Source: Novosphingobium sp. CECT 9465
Lineage (GTDB): Bacteria; Pseudomonadota; Alphaproteobacteria; Sphingomonadales; Sphingomonadaceae
Direction: 5' to 3'
DNA length: 64,000 nucleotides
Assembly (NCBI RefSeq): GCF_920987055.1
Contig: NZ_CAKLBX010000001.1
Location: forward strand, 2,776,501 to 2,840,500
Shown piece by piece: positions 1 to 7,393 of the stretch. A program made the translations under genes and the position numbers. Position 1 is the stretch's first letter. Every line of letters begins with the position of its first letter. The notes under the pieces are model-generated. The model was not told the origin of the DNA. It did no database searches and was given only the letters and a program-made list of their open reading frames with translations.

Positions 1-366
1 CAGGATGATCCGGTGGTCGATACCGCGCGGTCGATCCTGGACGGGCACATCGTGCTGTCGCGCGATCTGGCGCAGCGCGGGCAATATCCCGCCATCGATA
101 TTGCGGCCTCGCTCAGCCGCGTGATGAATGACATTACCGCGCCTGATCATCAAACCGCCGCGCGCACTTTCCGCGCGCTGGTGGCGAGTTACGAGGCGAA
201 CCGCGATCTGGTGCTGATGGGCGCCTATCGCAGCGGGGCCGATCCGCAACTGGACCGAGCCATCGTGATGCACGAAGCCTTGAGCGGCTTCATCAGCCAG
301 CCGCAGCGCGAGATCGTGCCGATGGATGATTCCACCGCCGCGCTCATCCGGCTGATGGGCGGATGA
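1..366 (+). CDS. fliI: Flagellum-specific ATPase FliI, C-terminal part (5' end outside window)
   Basis: The reading frame is open from base 1 and ends at the TGA at 364-366, so only the last ~121 residues are present. The segment ILDGHIVLSRDLAQRGQYPA is the conserved C-terminal region of the FliI/F1-beta-like family, just after the ATP-binding core, which lies upstream of the window. FliI is the cytoplasmic ATPase of the flagellar type III export apparatus; it delivers export substrates and chaperones to the FlhA/FlhB gate. It is the first gene of the visible flagellar operon, and its stop overlaps the fliJ start (ATGA), indicating translational coupling to its usual partner. Identification is firm; the missing 5' part cannot be judged. 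Confidence 0.93.
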   Translation, partial: QDDPVVDTARSILDGHIVLSRDLAQRGQYPAIDIAASLSRVMNDITAPDHQTAARTFRALVASYEANRDLVLMGAYRSGADPQLDRAIVMHEALSGFISQPQREIVPMDDSTAALIRLMGG

Positions 367-794
367 AGGCCGAGCGCGCCCGGCTTGCGCGGCTGAAACG
401 GCTTGAACGCATCCGCGACATTGCGCGGCGCACCGCGCTTGCCGAAGCGGGCAAGGCCGAGGGCACACTGGCGCAGTTGCAGGGACTGGTCGAGCGCACG
501 ACACGCCTTTCCGCCGAATATTCAGCCCGGACGGAAATGCCCGATGCCCATGCATTGCAGCAATTGCGGCACTTCGTGGCGGGGCTTGACCGGATCACCA
601 CCGGCACTCGCGCCGATGCTGCCAACGCCAAAGTGGTTGCCGATGCCAAGGCGCAGGAAGCCGCAGCAGCCGAACGCCGCCGCGCCGCGGTGGAAGAACG
701 CGCCGCTGCGCAAGCCCGCCTGATCGCACAGAAAATCGCCGGTGCAACAACACCGCTCAGCGCTCGCAAGGCAACTGGCACGGGTCTTGAATAG
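363..794 (+). CDS. fliJ: FliJ-like flagellar export stalk protein
   Basis: A 143-residue, highly charged, almost entirely helical Ala/Arg/Glu-rich protein, consistent with the antiparallel coiled-coil of FliJ, the gamma-like stalk that links the FliI hexamer to FlhA in the export apparatus. Primary sequence is poorly conserved in this family. The call rests on size (about 140-150 aa is typical), coiled-coil composition, and position directly after fliI with an ATGA start/stop overlap. The heptad-rich core is roughly residues 5-125. The C-terminus is a short polar tail. No enzymatic motif is present or expected. Confidence 0.75.
   Translation: MKAERARLARLKRLERIRDIARRTALAEAGKAEGTLAQLQGLVERTTRLSAEYSARTEMPDAHALQQLRHFVAGLDRITTGTRADAANAKVVADAKAQEAAAAERRRAAVEERAAAQARLIAQKIAGATTPLSARKATGTGLE
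776..791 (+). promoter_or_regulatory. Possible sigma-54 (-24/-12) promoter before fliK
   Basis: TGGCACGGGTCTTGAA matches the RpoN consensus TGGCACG-N4-TTGCA with GG and G? at the right spacing, but the -12 GC is GA. It lies at the end of fliJ, 38 bases before the fliK start. RpoN promoters are common in flagellar operons of some alphaproteobacteria, but a single near-match found by eye is weak evidence. Confidence 0.22.
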
Positions 795-828
795 ACAAGG
801 TTAACGCCCACGCGACGGAGCCTTGCCG

Positions 829-2154
829 ATGTTCGATCCTGCTGCCCTTGCCCTGCCCACCGCTCCGTTTTCTACCGTTATGCCCAATGCGCTTGTTACG
901 GAAAACCCCGGCGCCCAAGGCGCATCGGCGGAATTGGCGGCAGCGGGCGCGTTCGATGCGCTGCTGACGCTTCAAGCAGCGCAATCCCCTGTTCCATCGG
1001 CAATGACCGAACTGACGGCAACCGCCTTGCCGCAAACCGGCAAGACTTTGCCGGATGCGGCAAGGCCGGTTGCCGCCCTTGCCGGTCTGGCGAACCAGCC
1101 GGTCGATGACGGTCTTGCCGAGAGCAGTACGGCCCAGCCGGAGTTGTCCGCCGTCCCCCTGGGAGTAACCCTGCCCGATCCCGCGCTGATCGCATCCATT
1201 TTCGCCGCTCCCGAACGGCTTGCTCCACTGCCACTCGCAACCACACGGCCCGGCTCGACCGTCAGGCTGGCCGAACAGGCTGACGCTGCCCGGCCCGCCT
1301 TGCCGAACCCTGAAGCGCTGCAACGCCCCGCCATTGCTCAAGCCGCGCTCGCGTCAGCGGTATCGGTGGCTCAGGCGGCAGAGATCGAGCTTGCGCCGGC
1401 AGATGTGGCATTCGTGCGCGAAGAGCCTGCGGAGGAAAACACCGAGATCGCGGCAGCGCGTCTTTCGACTACCGCCAGCAACGCCCTGAACAGCCGCAGT
1501 GTGCGCCCGGTGGCTCCGTCCCGCGCAGGCCCCGCAGGACAGGAGGCGGTGGCTCCATCACCGGAGCCAGCACCAGCGGCCAACGCCACAGCGCGCGTCG
1601 CCGCTGCACTTGATCAGGCCGACAAGACACCGTTCGTGCCAGAGACCGCGCACGACATTGCCGCACCGCTGCCCCAGCGTGGCACGGGCGACTTGGCGCC
1701 GCAGCAGGATTCGGCGCCGGTGAGCCGCGCAGAACAAAGGCCTGAACGGATCGACTTCGCCACCCTGGTCGACACGCTCAACCGTGCGCGCGAGGAGGCA
1801 TCGCCGAACGCCGTCCGCATTTCTATGACGCATAGCGATTTCGGACGCGTTTCGATGCGCTTCGAACAGGATGACGGCGGCCTTGCAGTGGCGATGAGCA
1901 GCGCTGATCCCGGATTTGCCCGCGCCGTCACCGCATCAAACGAGGCGGCATCCGCCCAGACATCTGCGGACACGCCGCGCGGTCAGTCATCGCAGGCCAG
2001 TGGCGGCAACAGCGCGCAGGGCGAAAACGGCCGCCAGCCGCACAGCCAAAGTCAGGACCAGCGTACCGCCACACCAGACCGCCCAGCACCGCAGCTTCGC
2101 GACGCCATTCGCCATTCCGATGACACCGGCACCTCCGGCGGCATCTTCGCCTGA
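829..2154 (+). CDS. fliK: Flagellar hook-length control protein FliK
   Basis: A 441-residue protein with a long Ala/Pro-rich, low-complexity N-terminal and central region (about 1-290), followed by a globular C-terminal module (about 300-375) beginning IDFATLVDTLNRAREEA. It contains a PNAVRISMTHSDFGRVSMRF stretch resembling the Flg_hook domain of FliK. FliK is the secreted molecular ruler that measures the hook and switches FlhB export specificity. The Gln/Ser-rich tail (about 385-441) is typical. The ATG at 829 is chosen over an in-frame TTG at 823 because GGAG at 817-820 sits 8 bases before it. Neighbours fliJ and fliL fit. The N-terminal part would be hard to align to any homologue. Confidence 0.85.
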   Translation: MFDPAALALPTAPFSTVMPNALVTENPGAQGASAELAAAGAFDALLTLQAAQSPVPSAMTELTATALPQTGKTLPDAARPVAALAGLANQPVDDGLAESSTAQPELSAVPLGVTLPDPALIASIFAAPERLAPLPLATTRPGSTVRLAEQADAARPALPNPEALQRPAIAQAALASAVSVAQAAEIELAPADVAFVREEPAEENTEIAAARLSTTASNALNSRSVRPVAPSRAGPAGQEAVAPSPEPAPAANATARVAAALDQADKTPFVPETAHDIAAPLPQRGTGDLAPQQDSAPVSRAEQRPERIDFATLVDTLNRAREEASPNAVRISMTHSDFGRVSMRFEQDDGGLAVAMSSADPGFARAVTASNEAASAQTSADTPRGQSSQASGGNSAQGENGRQPHSQSQDQRTATPDRPAPQLRDAIRHSDDTGTSGGIFA

Positions 2155-2186
2155 CACCCTGACATTCGAACCCTGAGGAACATCGC

Positions 2187-2771
2187 ATGAGCGACAAGGA
2201 AGAAAAGCCCAAGAAGAAGAAGGGCGGCGGCATGATGAAGATTCTCATGCCGGTCGGCCTGCTGGGCGTGGGCGGCGGCGGCGTGTTCGGGCTGGTTGCG
2301 GCAGGTGTGATCGGCGGCGGCGGCCATGCCGAAGTCAAGGAAGACAAGAACCCGAAGCTGATCCGCAAAGGCGAGGTCGATCCGTTCGCCCCTGTTGCCA
2401 AGGAAGGTGAAGAAGGCGGCGGGGCCGATACGGACGGCGAAGGCGGCAGCGAGTTCCGCACCGTCTATTACAACTTCCCCGAAGATTTCACATCGAACCT
2501 GCGGGATTCCGAAGGGCTGCTGCAAGTCAACATCGCCGCATCCACCCGGCGCGATTACCGCGTGGTGCTGTGGATGAAGAAGCACGAACTGGCAATCCGC
2601 TCTGCCGTGCTGATCGCGATTGCCGATACGCCAGAGGAGGACGTCTATTCGCCCATCGGCAAGGACCGCCTGCAGAAGCGCCTGACCGCCGCAATCAACA
2701 AGGTGCTGACCGACAACGAAGGCTTCGGCGGAGTCGACGCGGTCTACTTCAAGTCCTTCATCGTCCAGTAA
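2187..2771 (+). CDS. fliL: Flagellar basal-body associated protein FliL
   Basis: A 194-residue, single-pass inner-membrane protein. A lysine-rich cytoplasmic N-terminus (about 1-16) is followed by a Gly-rich transmembrane helix (about 17-42) and an acidic linker. The periplasmic FliL domain (about 90-194) shows the YYNFPEDFTSNL and LQVNIAASTRRDYRVV strands. FliL rings surround the stator units and stabilise or enhance motor torque. GAGGA at 2175-2179 is a good ribosome-binding site for the ATG at 2187. It lies between fliK and fliM, the usual place. The Gly-rich membrane segment is somewhat unusual but hydrophobic enough. Confidence 0.9.
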   Translation: MSDKEEKPKKKKGGGMMKILMPVGLLGVGGGGVFGLVAAGVIGGGGHAEVKEDKNPKLIRKGEVDPFAPVAKEGEEGGGADTDGEGGSEFRTVYYNFPEDFTSNLRDSEGLLQVNIAASTRRDYRVVLWMKKHELAIRSAVLIAIADTPEEDVYSPIGKDRLQKRLTAAINKVLTDNEGFGGVDAVYFKSFIVQ

Positions 2772-2794
2772 CCGCGAAAGCCTGCACCCATCCC

Positions 2795-3688
2795 ATGAAA
2801 CCAGAACGCGCCTTCATCGCCGAACGTGCCCTGGCCCGGCATGATCCGGTCCTGCTGCGTCCCGGCCCCAGCGTGGGCGATCTTGTGCCTGCGCTGGCGC
2901 GGGTGAGCGAACGCATGGCCCGCACCCTGCGCGGCGCGATTTCGCCGCTGCTGGGCGGGTCTGAACCGCAGATCAACCCGATGAAGCCGATACAGACGGA
3001 CTATGAGGATTTCTGTTCGGAAATCCCGCGCCTTGCCGCCAACAGCCTGTTCCATATCGGATCAGCGCCGTTCGTCGCCACGATCGAGGGCGAAAACGTG
3101 CTGCGGCTGCTCGACCGCGCATTCGGCGGTCCCGGCGATACTCCATCGTCCTTGCCCAAGGAATTTCCGCTTTCGGCCGAACTGATGATCGGCCGCGTGG
3201 AGCAGATCATCGCCACGTGCCTGGCGCTGGCGCTGGGCGGATCGACCGGCGGCACGATCCGCGCGGTGCGGCGCGAGGCCGCGCACGCCAACCTTCAGGC
3301 CATGCCCGCCGATACGCAGATCGCCGCGCTCACCTTCAACATACTCGAACAGGGGCGCATGCCATGGTCGATAGCGCTCGCCTTCCCCATCGAAACGCTG
3401 GCGCAAGTCTTTGCGCATGGCGAGACCAGTCCCCGTCCGACGCGACCCTCGCGCGGCCCCGGCAGCCCCACGCAAGCCCCGTTCGCCGACCTGCCCATCG
3501 AAGTGACCGCCGTACTGGTGGACATGCAATTGCCGCTGGCGACGATCTCGACGCTGCAAGTGGGTCAGGTGCTGTCCGTGCCGATCGCCCGCAGCGTGCC
3601 GCTGATCGTCGGCGGCAAGCCTTGCGCGCACGGCTCCATCGGCGCGCTGGATGATCGCGTTGCCATCCAGATCAGCCAGCTTTCCTGA
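2795..3688 (+). CDS. fliM: Flagellar motor switch protein FliM (divergent)
   Basis: A 297-residue C-ring switch protein. The middle FliM domain (about 45-215) and a C-terminal SpoA/FliN-like domain (about 225-297, ending VPLIVGGKPCAHGSIG then IQISQLS) are recognisable, including a LLDRAFGGPGD segment equivalent to the LFGGDG region of other FliM proteins. Unlike enterobacterial FliM, no N-terminal EIDALL-type CheY-P-binding peptide is visible: the N-terminus is MKPERAFIAERALARHDPVL. The ATG at 2795 is the first possible start after fliL; longer frames would overlap fliL deeply. The protein is shorter than the usual ~330 aa. Position between fliL and fliN and the C-terminal domain make the call firm despite divergence. 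Confidence 0.85.
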   Translation: MKPERAFIAERALARHDPVLLRPGPSVGDLVPALARVSERMARTLRGAISPLLGGSEPQINPMKPIQTDYEDFCSEIPRLAANSLFHIGSAPFVATIEGENVLRLLDRAFGGPGDTPSSLPKEFPLSAELMIGRVEQIIATCLALALGGSTGGTIRAVRREAAHANLQAMPADTQIAALTFNILEQGRMPWSIALAFPIETLAQVFAHGETSPRPTRPSRGPGSPTQAPFADLPIEVTAVLVDMQLPLATISTLQVGQVLSVPIARSVPLIVGGKPCAHGSIGALDDRVAIQISQLS

Positions 3689-3711
3689 CATTCCCAAAAG
3701 AGGCCCGACCA

Positions 3712-4017
3712 ATGACCTTTCAACCCCGTGGTTTCGATTTCCTCAAGGATGTGGATGTCCGCCTGACCGTGGAACTTGGCCGCACGAACATGAAGCTGAA
3801 GGATGTGCTCTCGCTCAGCGAAGAGTCGGTTGTGACGCTGGACCGTATGACCGACGAACTGCTCGACGTGATGGTCAACAGCAAGCTGATCGCGCGTGGC
3901 GAAGTGGTGGCGCAGGGCGACCGCTTCGGGTTGCGCATCGTCGAACTGCTCGGCACCGAACCCGACGCCATCCCCGCCCCCGCGCCGAAAAAGGCCGCCA
4001 AGGGGGATGCGGCCTGA
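3712..4017 (+). CDS. fliN: Flagellar motor switch protein FliN
   Basis: A 101-residue SpoA-domain protein. The signature DVRLTVELGRTNMKLKDVLS and a later VNSKLIARGEVVAQGDRFGL strand pair are those of FliN, the base of the C-ring, where it also helps dock FliH/FliI. A short Ala/Pro/Lys tail follows the domain. AAGAGG at 3698-3703 precedes the ATG at 3712. The stop overlaps the fliO start at 4017. The length matches short FliN proteins that lack an extra N-terminal domain. Confidence 0.93.
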   Translation: MTFQPRGFDFLKDVDVRLTVELGRTNMKLKDVLSLSEESVVTLDRMTDELLDVMVNSKLIARGEVVAQGDRFGLRIVELLGTEPDAIPAPAPKKAAKGDAA

Positions 4018-4310
4018 TGTTCTGGTACATCCTCAAGTTGCTGGTGCTGCTGCCGCTGATCGGCGGGCTTGCCTGGGCCAGCCTGAAGTTTGCCAAGCGC
4101 ATGGAAGGCAAGTTCACCGGCGGCAATGGCGCAAAATCGGTGCGGATCGTGGAAACGCAGATGCTCAGCCCCACGTTGCGGCTGGCCGTGCTGGAATTCC
4201 ATGGGCGCGAGATTCTCGTCTCGGCGGGCAAGAACGGCATCGTCCGGCTGGCTGAAGCGCCTGCCCGGCCCCCCGTTCAACCCAAAGTGGAAGCGGAGGA
4301 CGCACGATGA
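4017..4310 (+). CDS. fliO: Flagellar biosynthesis protein FliO
   Basis: A 97-residue protein with one N-terminal transmembrane helix (about 2-22, MFWYILKLLVLLPLIGGLAW) and a small cytoplasmic domain containing VRIVETQMLSPTLRLAVLEF and EILVSAGKNGIVRLAEA, the conserved FliO pattern of a beta-rich domain. FliO assists assembly of FliP into the export gate. The start ATG overlaps the fliN stop (TGATG) and the stop overlaps the fliP start (ATGA), so the three genes are translationally coupled. FliO is the least conserved export-gate protein; the fliN-fliO-fliP order supports the call. Confidence 0.88.
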   Translation: MFWYILKLLVLLPLIGGLAWASLKFAKRMEGKFTGGNGAKSVRIVETQMLSPTLRLAVLEFHGREILVSAGKNGIVRLAEAPARPPVQPKVEAEDAR

Positions 4311-5083
4311 GGCCCCTTCTTGCCACAGTGACGGCCGCGCTCGTTCTGCTGCCCCATCACGCGATGGCAGCGGTGGCTCCGGTGCAGCAACCCGCCGCGA
4401 TTTCCGGCGCGCTGGACCGTGCGTTCGGGCAAATGTCGGGCGCGCAGAGCGGCGGTTCGCTGTCGCTTTCGCTGCAGTTGCTGCTGGTCATGGGTTTGCT
4501 GACGATCCTGCCCTCGCTCATCCTGATGATGACCAGCTTCACCCGCGTATTGATCGTGCTCTCGATCCTGCGGCAGGCGATGGGTCTGCAGCAATCACCG
4601 CCCAATCAGGTGCTGGTGGGGCTGTCGCTGTTCCTTTCGCTGTTCGTGATGGGACCGACGCTGGACAAGGTGAATGCCAATGCGATCCAGCCCTATTCCG
4701 CAGGCCAGATCGGCGCGGAACAGGCCTTCATCAATGGTGGCCGCGAATTCCACGGGTTCATGATCCGCCAGACGCGCGAAAGCGATCTGCAGATGTTCTC
4801 GACCATGGCAAAGGCACCGAAATTCGCCACGCCCGCCGACGTGCCCTATTCGATCCTGCTGCCCGCCTTCGTCACCAGCGAACTGAAAACGGCGTTCCAG
4901 ATCGGGTTCATGCTGTTCCTGCCGTTCCTGGTGATCGACCTTGTCGTATCGTCCGTGCTGATGAGCCTTGGCATGATGATGATGAGTCCGACCATCGTGT
5001 CATTGCCGTTCAAGCTGCTGCTGTTCGTGCTGGTCGATGGCTGGGCGCTGCTGATGGGCAGCCTTGCCGCGAGTTTTGGGTAG
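4307..5083 (+). CDS. fliP: Flagellar export gate protein FliP
   Basis: A 258-residue membrane protein of the flagellar type III export gate (FliP5-FliQ4-FliR1). It has a cleavable-type N-terminal signal (about 1-21, ending HHAMA), a periplasmic loop, and the hallmark ILPSLILMMTSFTRVLIVLS and AMGLQQSPPNQVLVGLSLFL segments. The C-terminal pair of helices contains GFMLFLPFLVIDLVVSSVLM. Length agrees with the family (about 245-260 aa). Four membrane segments can be traced. Coupled to fliO by an ATGA overlap and separated from fliQ by a short palindromic repeat. Confidence 0.97.
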   Translation: MRPLLATVTAALVLLPHHAMAAVAPVQQPAAISGALDRAFGQMSGAQSGGSLSLSLQLLLVMGLLTILPSLILMMTSFTRVLIVLSILRQAMGLQQSPPNQVLVGLSLFLSLFVMGPTLDKVNANAIQPYSAGQIGAEQAFINGGREFHGFMIRQTRESDLQMFSTMAKAPKFATPADVPYSILLPAFVTSELKTAFQIGFMLFLPFLVIDLVVSSVLMSLGMMMMSPTIVSLPFKLLLFVLVDGWALLMGSLAASFG

Positions 5084-5099
5084 AACAGCCCACCCCTAA

Positions 5100-5139
5100 C
5101 CCCTCCCCCCTTCGACAAGCTCAGGATGAACGGGAGGGG
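5100..5139 (+). repeat. Short dispersed palindromic repeat between fliP and fliQ
   Basis: CCCCTCCC (5100-5107) pairs with GGGAGGGG (5132-5139) around TTCGACAAGCTCAGGATGAA. This unit resembles a dispersed intergenic repeat seen in many sphingomonad genomes (memory, not searched). It fills most of the 70-base fliP-fliQ gap and could form a hairpin in the polycistronic mRNA. The right arm is followed by AAAAGGA at 5140-5146, the likely fliQ ribosome-binding site. Confidence 0.55.
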
Positions 5140-5153
5140 AAAAGGAATATCTG

Positions 5154-5426
5154 ATGGACGATACCGCATCCCTGCTTTCGCTGGCTGACCGCATGTTGTG
5201 GATCACCGCGCTGGTCGCCGCGCCCGTGCTGCTGGCATCGCTTGCCATCGGGCTTGTCGTCGGCGTGATCCAGGCGGCAACCTCGGTGAACGAACAGACG
5301 CTGACGTTCGTGCCGAAGCTGGCCGTGACCGCGCTGGTGCTGGTGTTGTTCGGTGGGGCGATGCTGGGCCTTGTCGGCGATTTCACCAAGGAAATCTTCG
5401 ACCAGATCGCGCTGACCGGGCGCTGA
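5154..5426 (+). CDS. fliQ: Flagellar export gate protein FliQ
   Basis: A 90-residue, two-helix membrane protein: helix 1 about 15-40 (ALVAAPVLLASLAIGLVVGV), a short IQAATSVNEQTLTFVPK loop that is the family signature, and helix 2 about 53-75. FliQ is the small export-gate subunit packed against FliP/FliR. Length (about 89 aa) and signature are exact for the family. It lies 3 bases before fliR. The ribosome-binding site AAAAGGA sits 7 bases before the ATG. Confidence 0.97.
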   Translation: MDDTASLLSLADRMLWITALVAAPVLLASLAIGLVVGVIQAATSVNEQTLTFVPKLAVTALVLVLFGGAMLGLVGDFTKEIFDQIALTGR

Positions 5427-5429
5427 TCG

Positions 5430-6212
5430 ATGCTTCAGGTCAACTTCGGCTTTGGCGCGCTTGAGGCCGATTTCTGGCGCTTCGTGTTCGTGATGACGCG
5501 GATCGGCGCGGCGATGCTGGCCGCTCCGCTATTCGGCATGGCAAGCGTCCCTTATCAGGTGCGCGTGATCGCCACCGGGGCCATCGCGCTGATGGTGTGC
5601 GGCTGGACGCCGGTTGCAGCGCCGCCTGCGCTGCTTTCGCTTGCCGGAATGCTGAGCGTTGCCAACGAAGTGCTGATCGGGCTGGCGCTGGGCTTTGTCC
5701 TGCAACTGACCTTCGCTTCGCCGACGCTGGCCGCCGAACTGATCGGCGGCGGGATGGGCATGTCGATGGCGACCGCCGCCGATCCGGTGAGCGGTGCCAG
5801 TTCGCCCGCGCTGGGCCAGTATTTTGCCGTGGTGCTGACCGTGATCTTCCTTGGCACCGGGGCGCATCTCAACTGGATTGCGCTGATCGTGGAAAGTTAT
5901 AGCGCGTTCCCGCCGGGGGCTGCGTGGCTGGCGCCGGAGCGGCTTGAATTGATGACGCAGTTTGCCGGAACGATGTTCGTCACCGCGCTGCTGATCGCGC
6001 TGCCGGTCACGCTGATCCTGCTGCTGGTGCAGGTGACGACCGGGATCATCAGCCGCTCGGCCCCGGCGCTCAACCTGTTTTCGCTGGGCCTTCCGGCGGG
6101 TGTGCTGGCAGGCCTTGCCGCGCTGATCGCCGCCGCGCCGATGCTGACCGATCTGATGATCGACCTTTCCGCCAGCGCGGTGGCGCAGGCTGCCGCGCTG
6201 CTGGCGCGATAG
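5430..6212 (+). CDS. fliR: Flagellar export gate protein FliR
   Basis: A 260-residue polytopic membrane protein with about six hydrophobic segments. It contains the FliR family features: an N-terminal FWRFVFVMTRIGAAMLAAPL helix, the EVLIGLALGFVLQLTFASPT segment and a C-terminal LLLVQVTTGIISRSAPALNL stretch near the last helices. FliR is the single-copy subunit of the export gate, adjacent to FlhB. It begins 3 bases after fliQ and ends 12 bases before flhB, so it is clearly in the same operon. Confidence 0.96.
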   Translation: MLQVNFGFGALEADFWRFVFVMTRIGAAMLAAPLFGMASVPYQVRVIATGAIALMVCGWTPVAAPPALLSLAGMLSVANEVLIGLALGFVLQLTFASPTLAAELIGGGMGMSMATAADPVSGASSPALGQYFAVVLTVIFLGTGAHLNWIALIVESYSAFPPGAAWLAPERLELMTQFAGTMFVTALLIALPVTLILLLVQVTTGIISRSAPALNLFSLGLPAGVLAGLAALIAAAPMLTDLMIDLSASAVAQAAALLAR

Positions 6213-6224
6213 GGGAGCCGCTTC

Positions 6225-7388
6225 ATGGCCGAGACCGAGGGCGAGAAGTCCTTTGCCCCTACCGAGAAGCGCAAGAAGGACGCTGCGAAAAATGGCGACG
6301 TTCTGCGCTCGCGCGATCTGGCGACGGCGGTGGGTGTGCTGGTCGGCGCGGTGTGGCTGAAATTTGCCGGGCCGTGGGTATTCGATGCAATGCAGGACAC
6401 ATTGCGCACATCTCTGACGATGGACCGCGCGGCGATAGAAGATTTCGCCCCGCGCAAGTTGCTGATCGGCGCGATGATTGCGGCGCTGCCGCCGGTTTTC
6501 GTGCTGGGCGGACTGGTGCTGGCATCGTCCGTATTCTCGCAGATCGGCATGTCTGACGGCCGCTGGATTCCGGCCAACCTTGCGCCCAAGGCTTCGCGGA
6601 TCAATCCGCTATCGGGTCTCAAGCGCATGTTCGGCGCGCAAGGCTGGATCGAACTGGGCAAGGGTCTGGCCAAACTGGCGCTGATGGGCACGATTGCCTG
6701 GATCTGGGCTTCGGGCGAACTTTCGAAGCTGATCGGGCTGGGCCATGGTGACATTCACGGGCAATTGGTGATGGCATGGGATGCGATAGTCTCGCTGGCG
6801 TTCGCGCTGGCATCGGGGCTGTTGATCATCGCGCTGATCGATTTCCCGATCCAGTTCCTGCGCCGCTTCTTCCGCCTGCGCATGACGTTGCAGGAGGTCA
6901 AGGACGAATCCAAGGAATCCGAAGGATCGCCCGAACAGAAGGCCGCGATCCGGCAGAAGCAGCGCCAGTTCGCGATGGGCGCGATGCAATCGGCCATGCT
7001 GAAGGCGCAATTCGTGATCACCAACCCCAGCCACTTCTCGGTGGCGATGGTCTATGATCCCGAAATCGCGCCCGCCCCCGTCGTGCTGGCCAAGGGGCGC
7101 GGCGAAAAGGCTTTGGCCATGCGTCAACTGGCCGCTGAAATAGGCGTACCGACGCTGGAAATCCCGCCGCTGGCACGCTCTGTCTATTTCACCACGCGCG
7201 AAAACCAGGTGATCCGCGAAGACCTCTACGCCGCCGTTGCGGTGGTGCTGGCGTTCGTGATGTCATTGAAGCGCGGCGATGCACCGGCGCTTCCGGCCAT
7301 CGACGTGCCGATGCACATGCGGTTCGACGCAGAAGGACGCCCGGAGCTGGTCGCACGCCTTAACCCTGCGCTTGCGCAACCGTCCTAG
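6225..7388 (+). CDS. flhB: Flagellar export switch protein FlhB
   Basis: A 387-residue protein with four membrane helices in the first ~215 residues and a cytoplasmic C-terminal domain carrying the autocleavage site as NPSH (about residues 267-270; Thr of the usual NPTH is Ser here). It is followed by the conserved FSVAMVYDPEIAPAPVVLAK and the basic IPTLEIPPLARS-type segment. FlhB autocleaves between Asn and the next residue and, with FliK, switches export from rod/hook to filament substrates. The N-terminal GEKSFAPTEKRKKDAAKNGD matches the family start. The Ser substitution is conservative. It sits 12 bases after fliR in the same operon. Confidence 0.96.
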   Translation: MAETEGEKSFAPTEKRKKDAAKNGDVLRSRDLATAVGVLVGAVWLKFAGPWVFDAMQDTLRTSLTMDRAAIEDFAPRKLLIGAMIAALPPVFVLGGLVLASSVFSQIGMSDGRWIPANLAPKASRINPLSGLKRMFGAQGWIELGKGLAKLALMGTIAWIWASGELSKLIGLGHGDIHGQLVMAWDAIVSLAFALASGLLIIALIDFPIQFLRRFFRLRMTLQEVKDESKESEGSPEQKAAIRQKQRQFAMGAMQSAMLKAQFVITNPSHFSVAMVYDPEIAPAPVVLAKGRGEKALAMRQLAAEIGVPTLEIPPLARSVYFTTRENQVIREDLYAAVAVVLAFVMSLKRGDAPALPAIDVPMHMRFDAEGRPELVARLNPALAQPS

Positions 7389-7393
7389 AGTCC

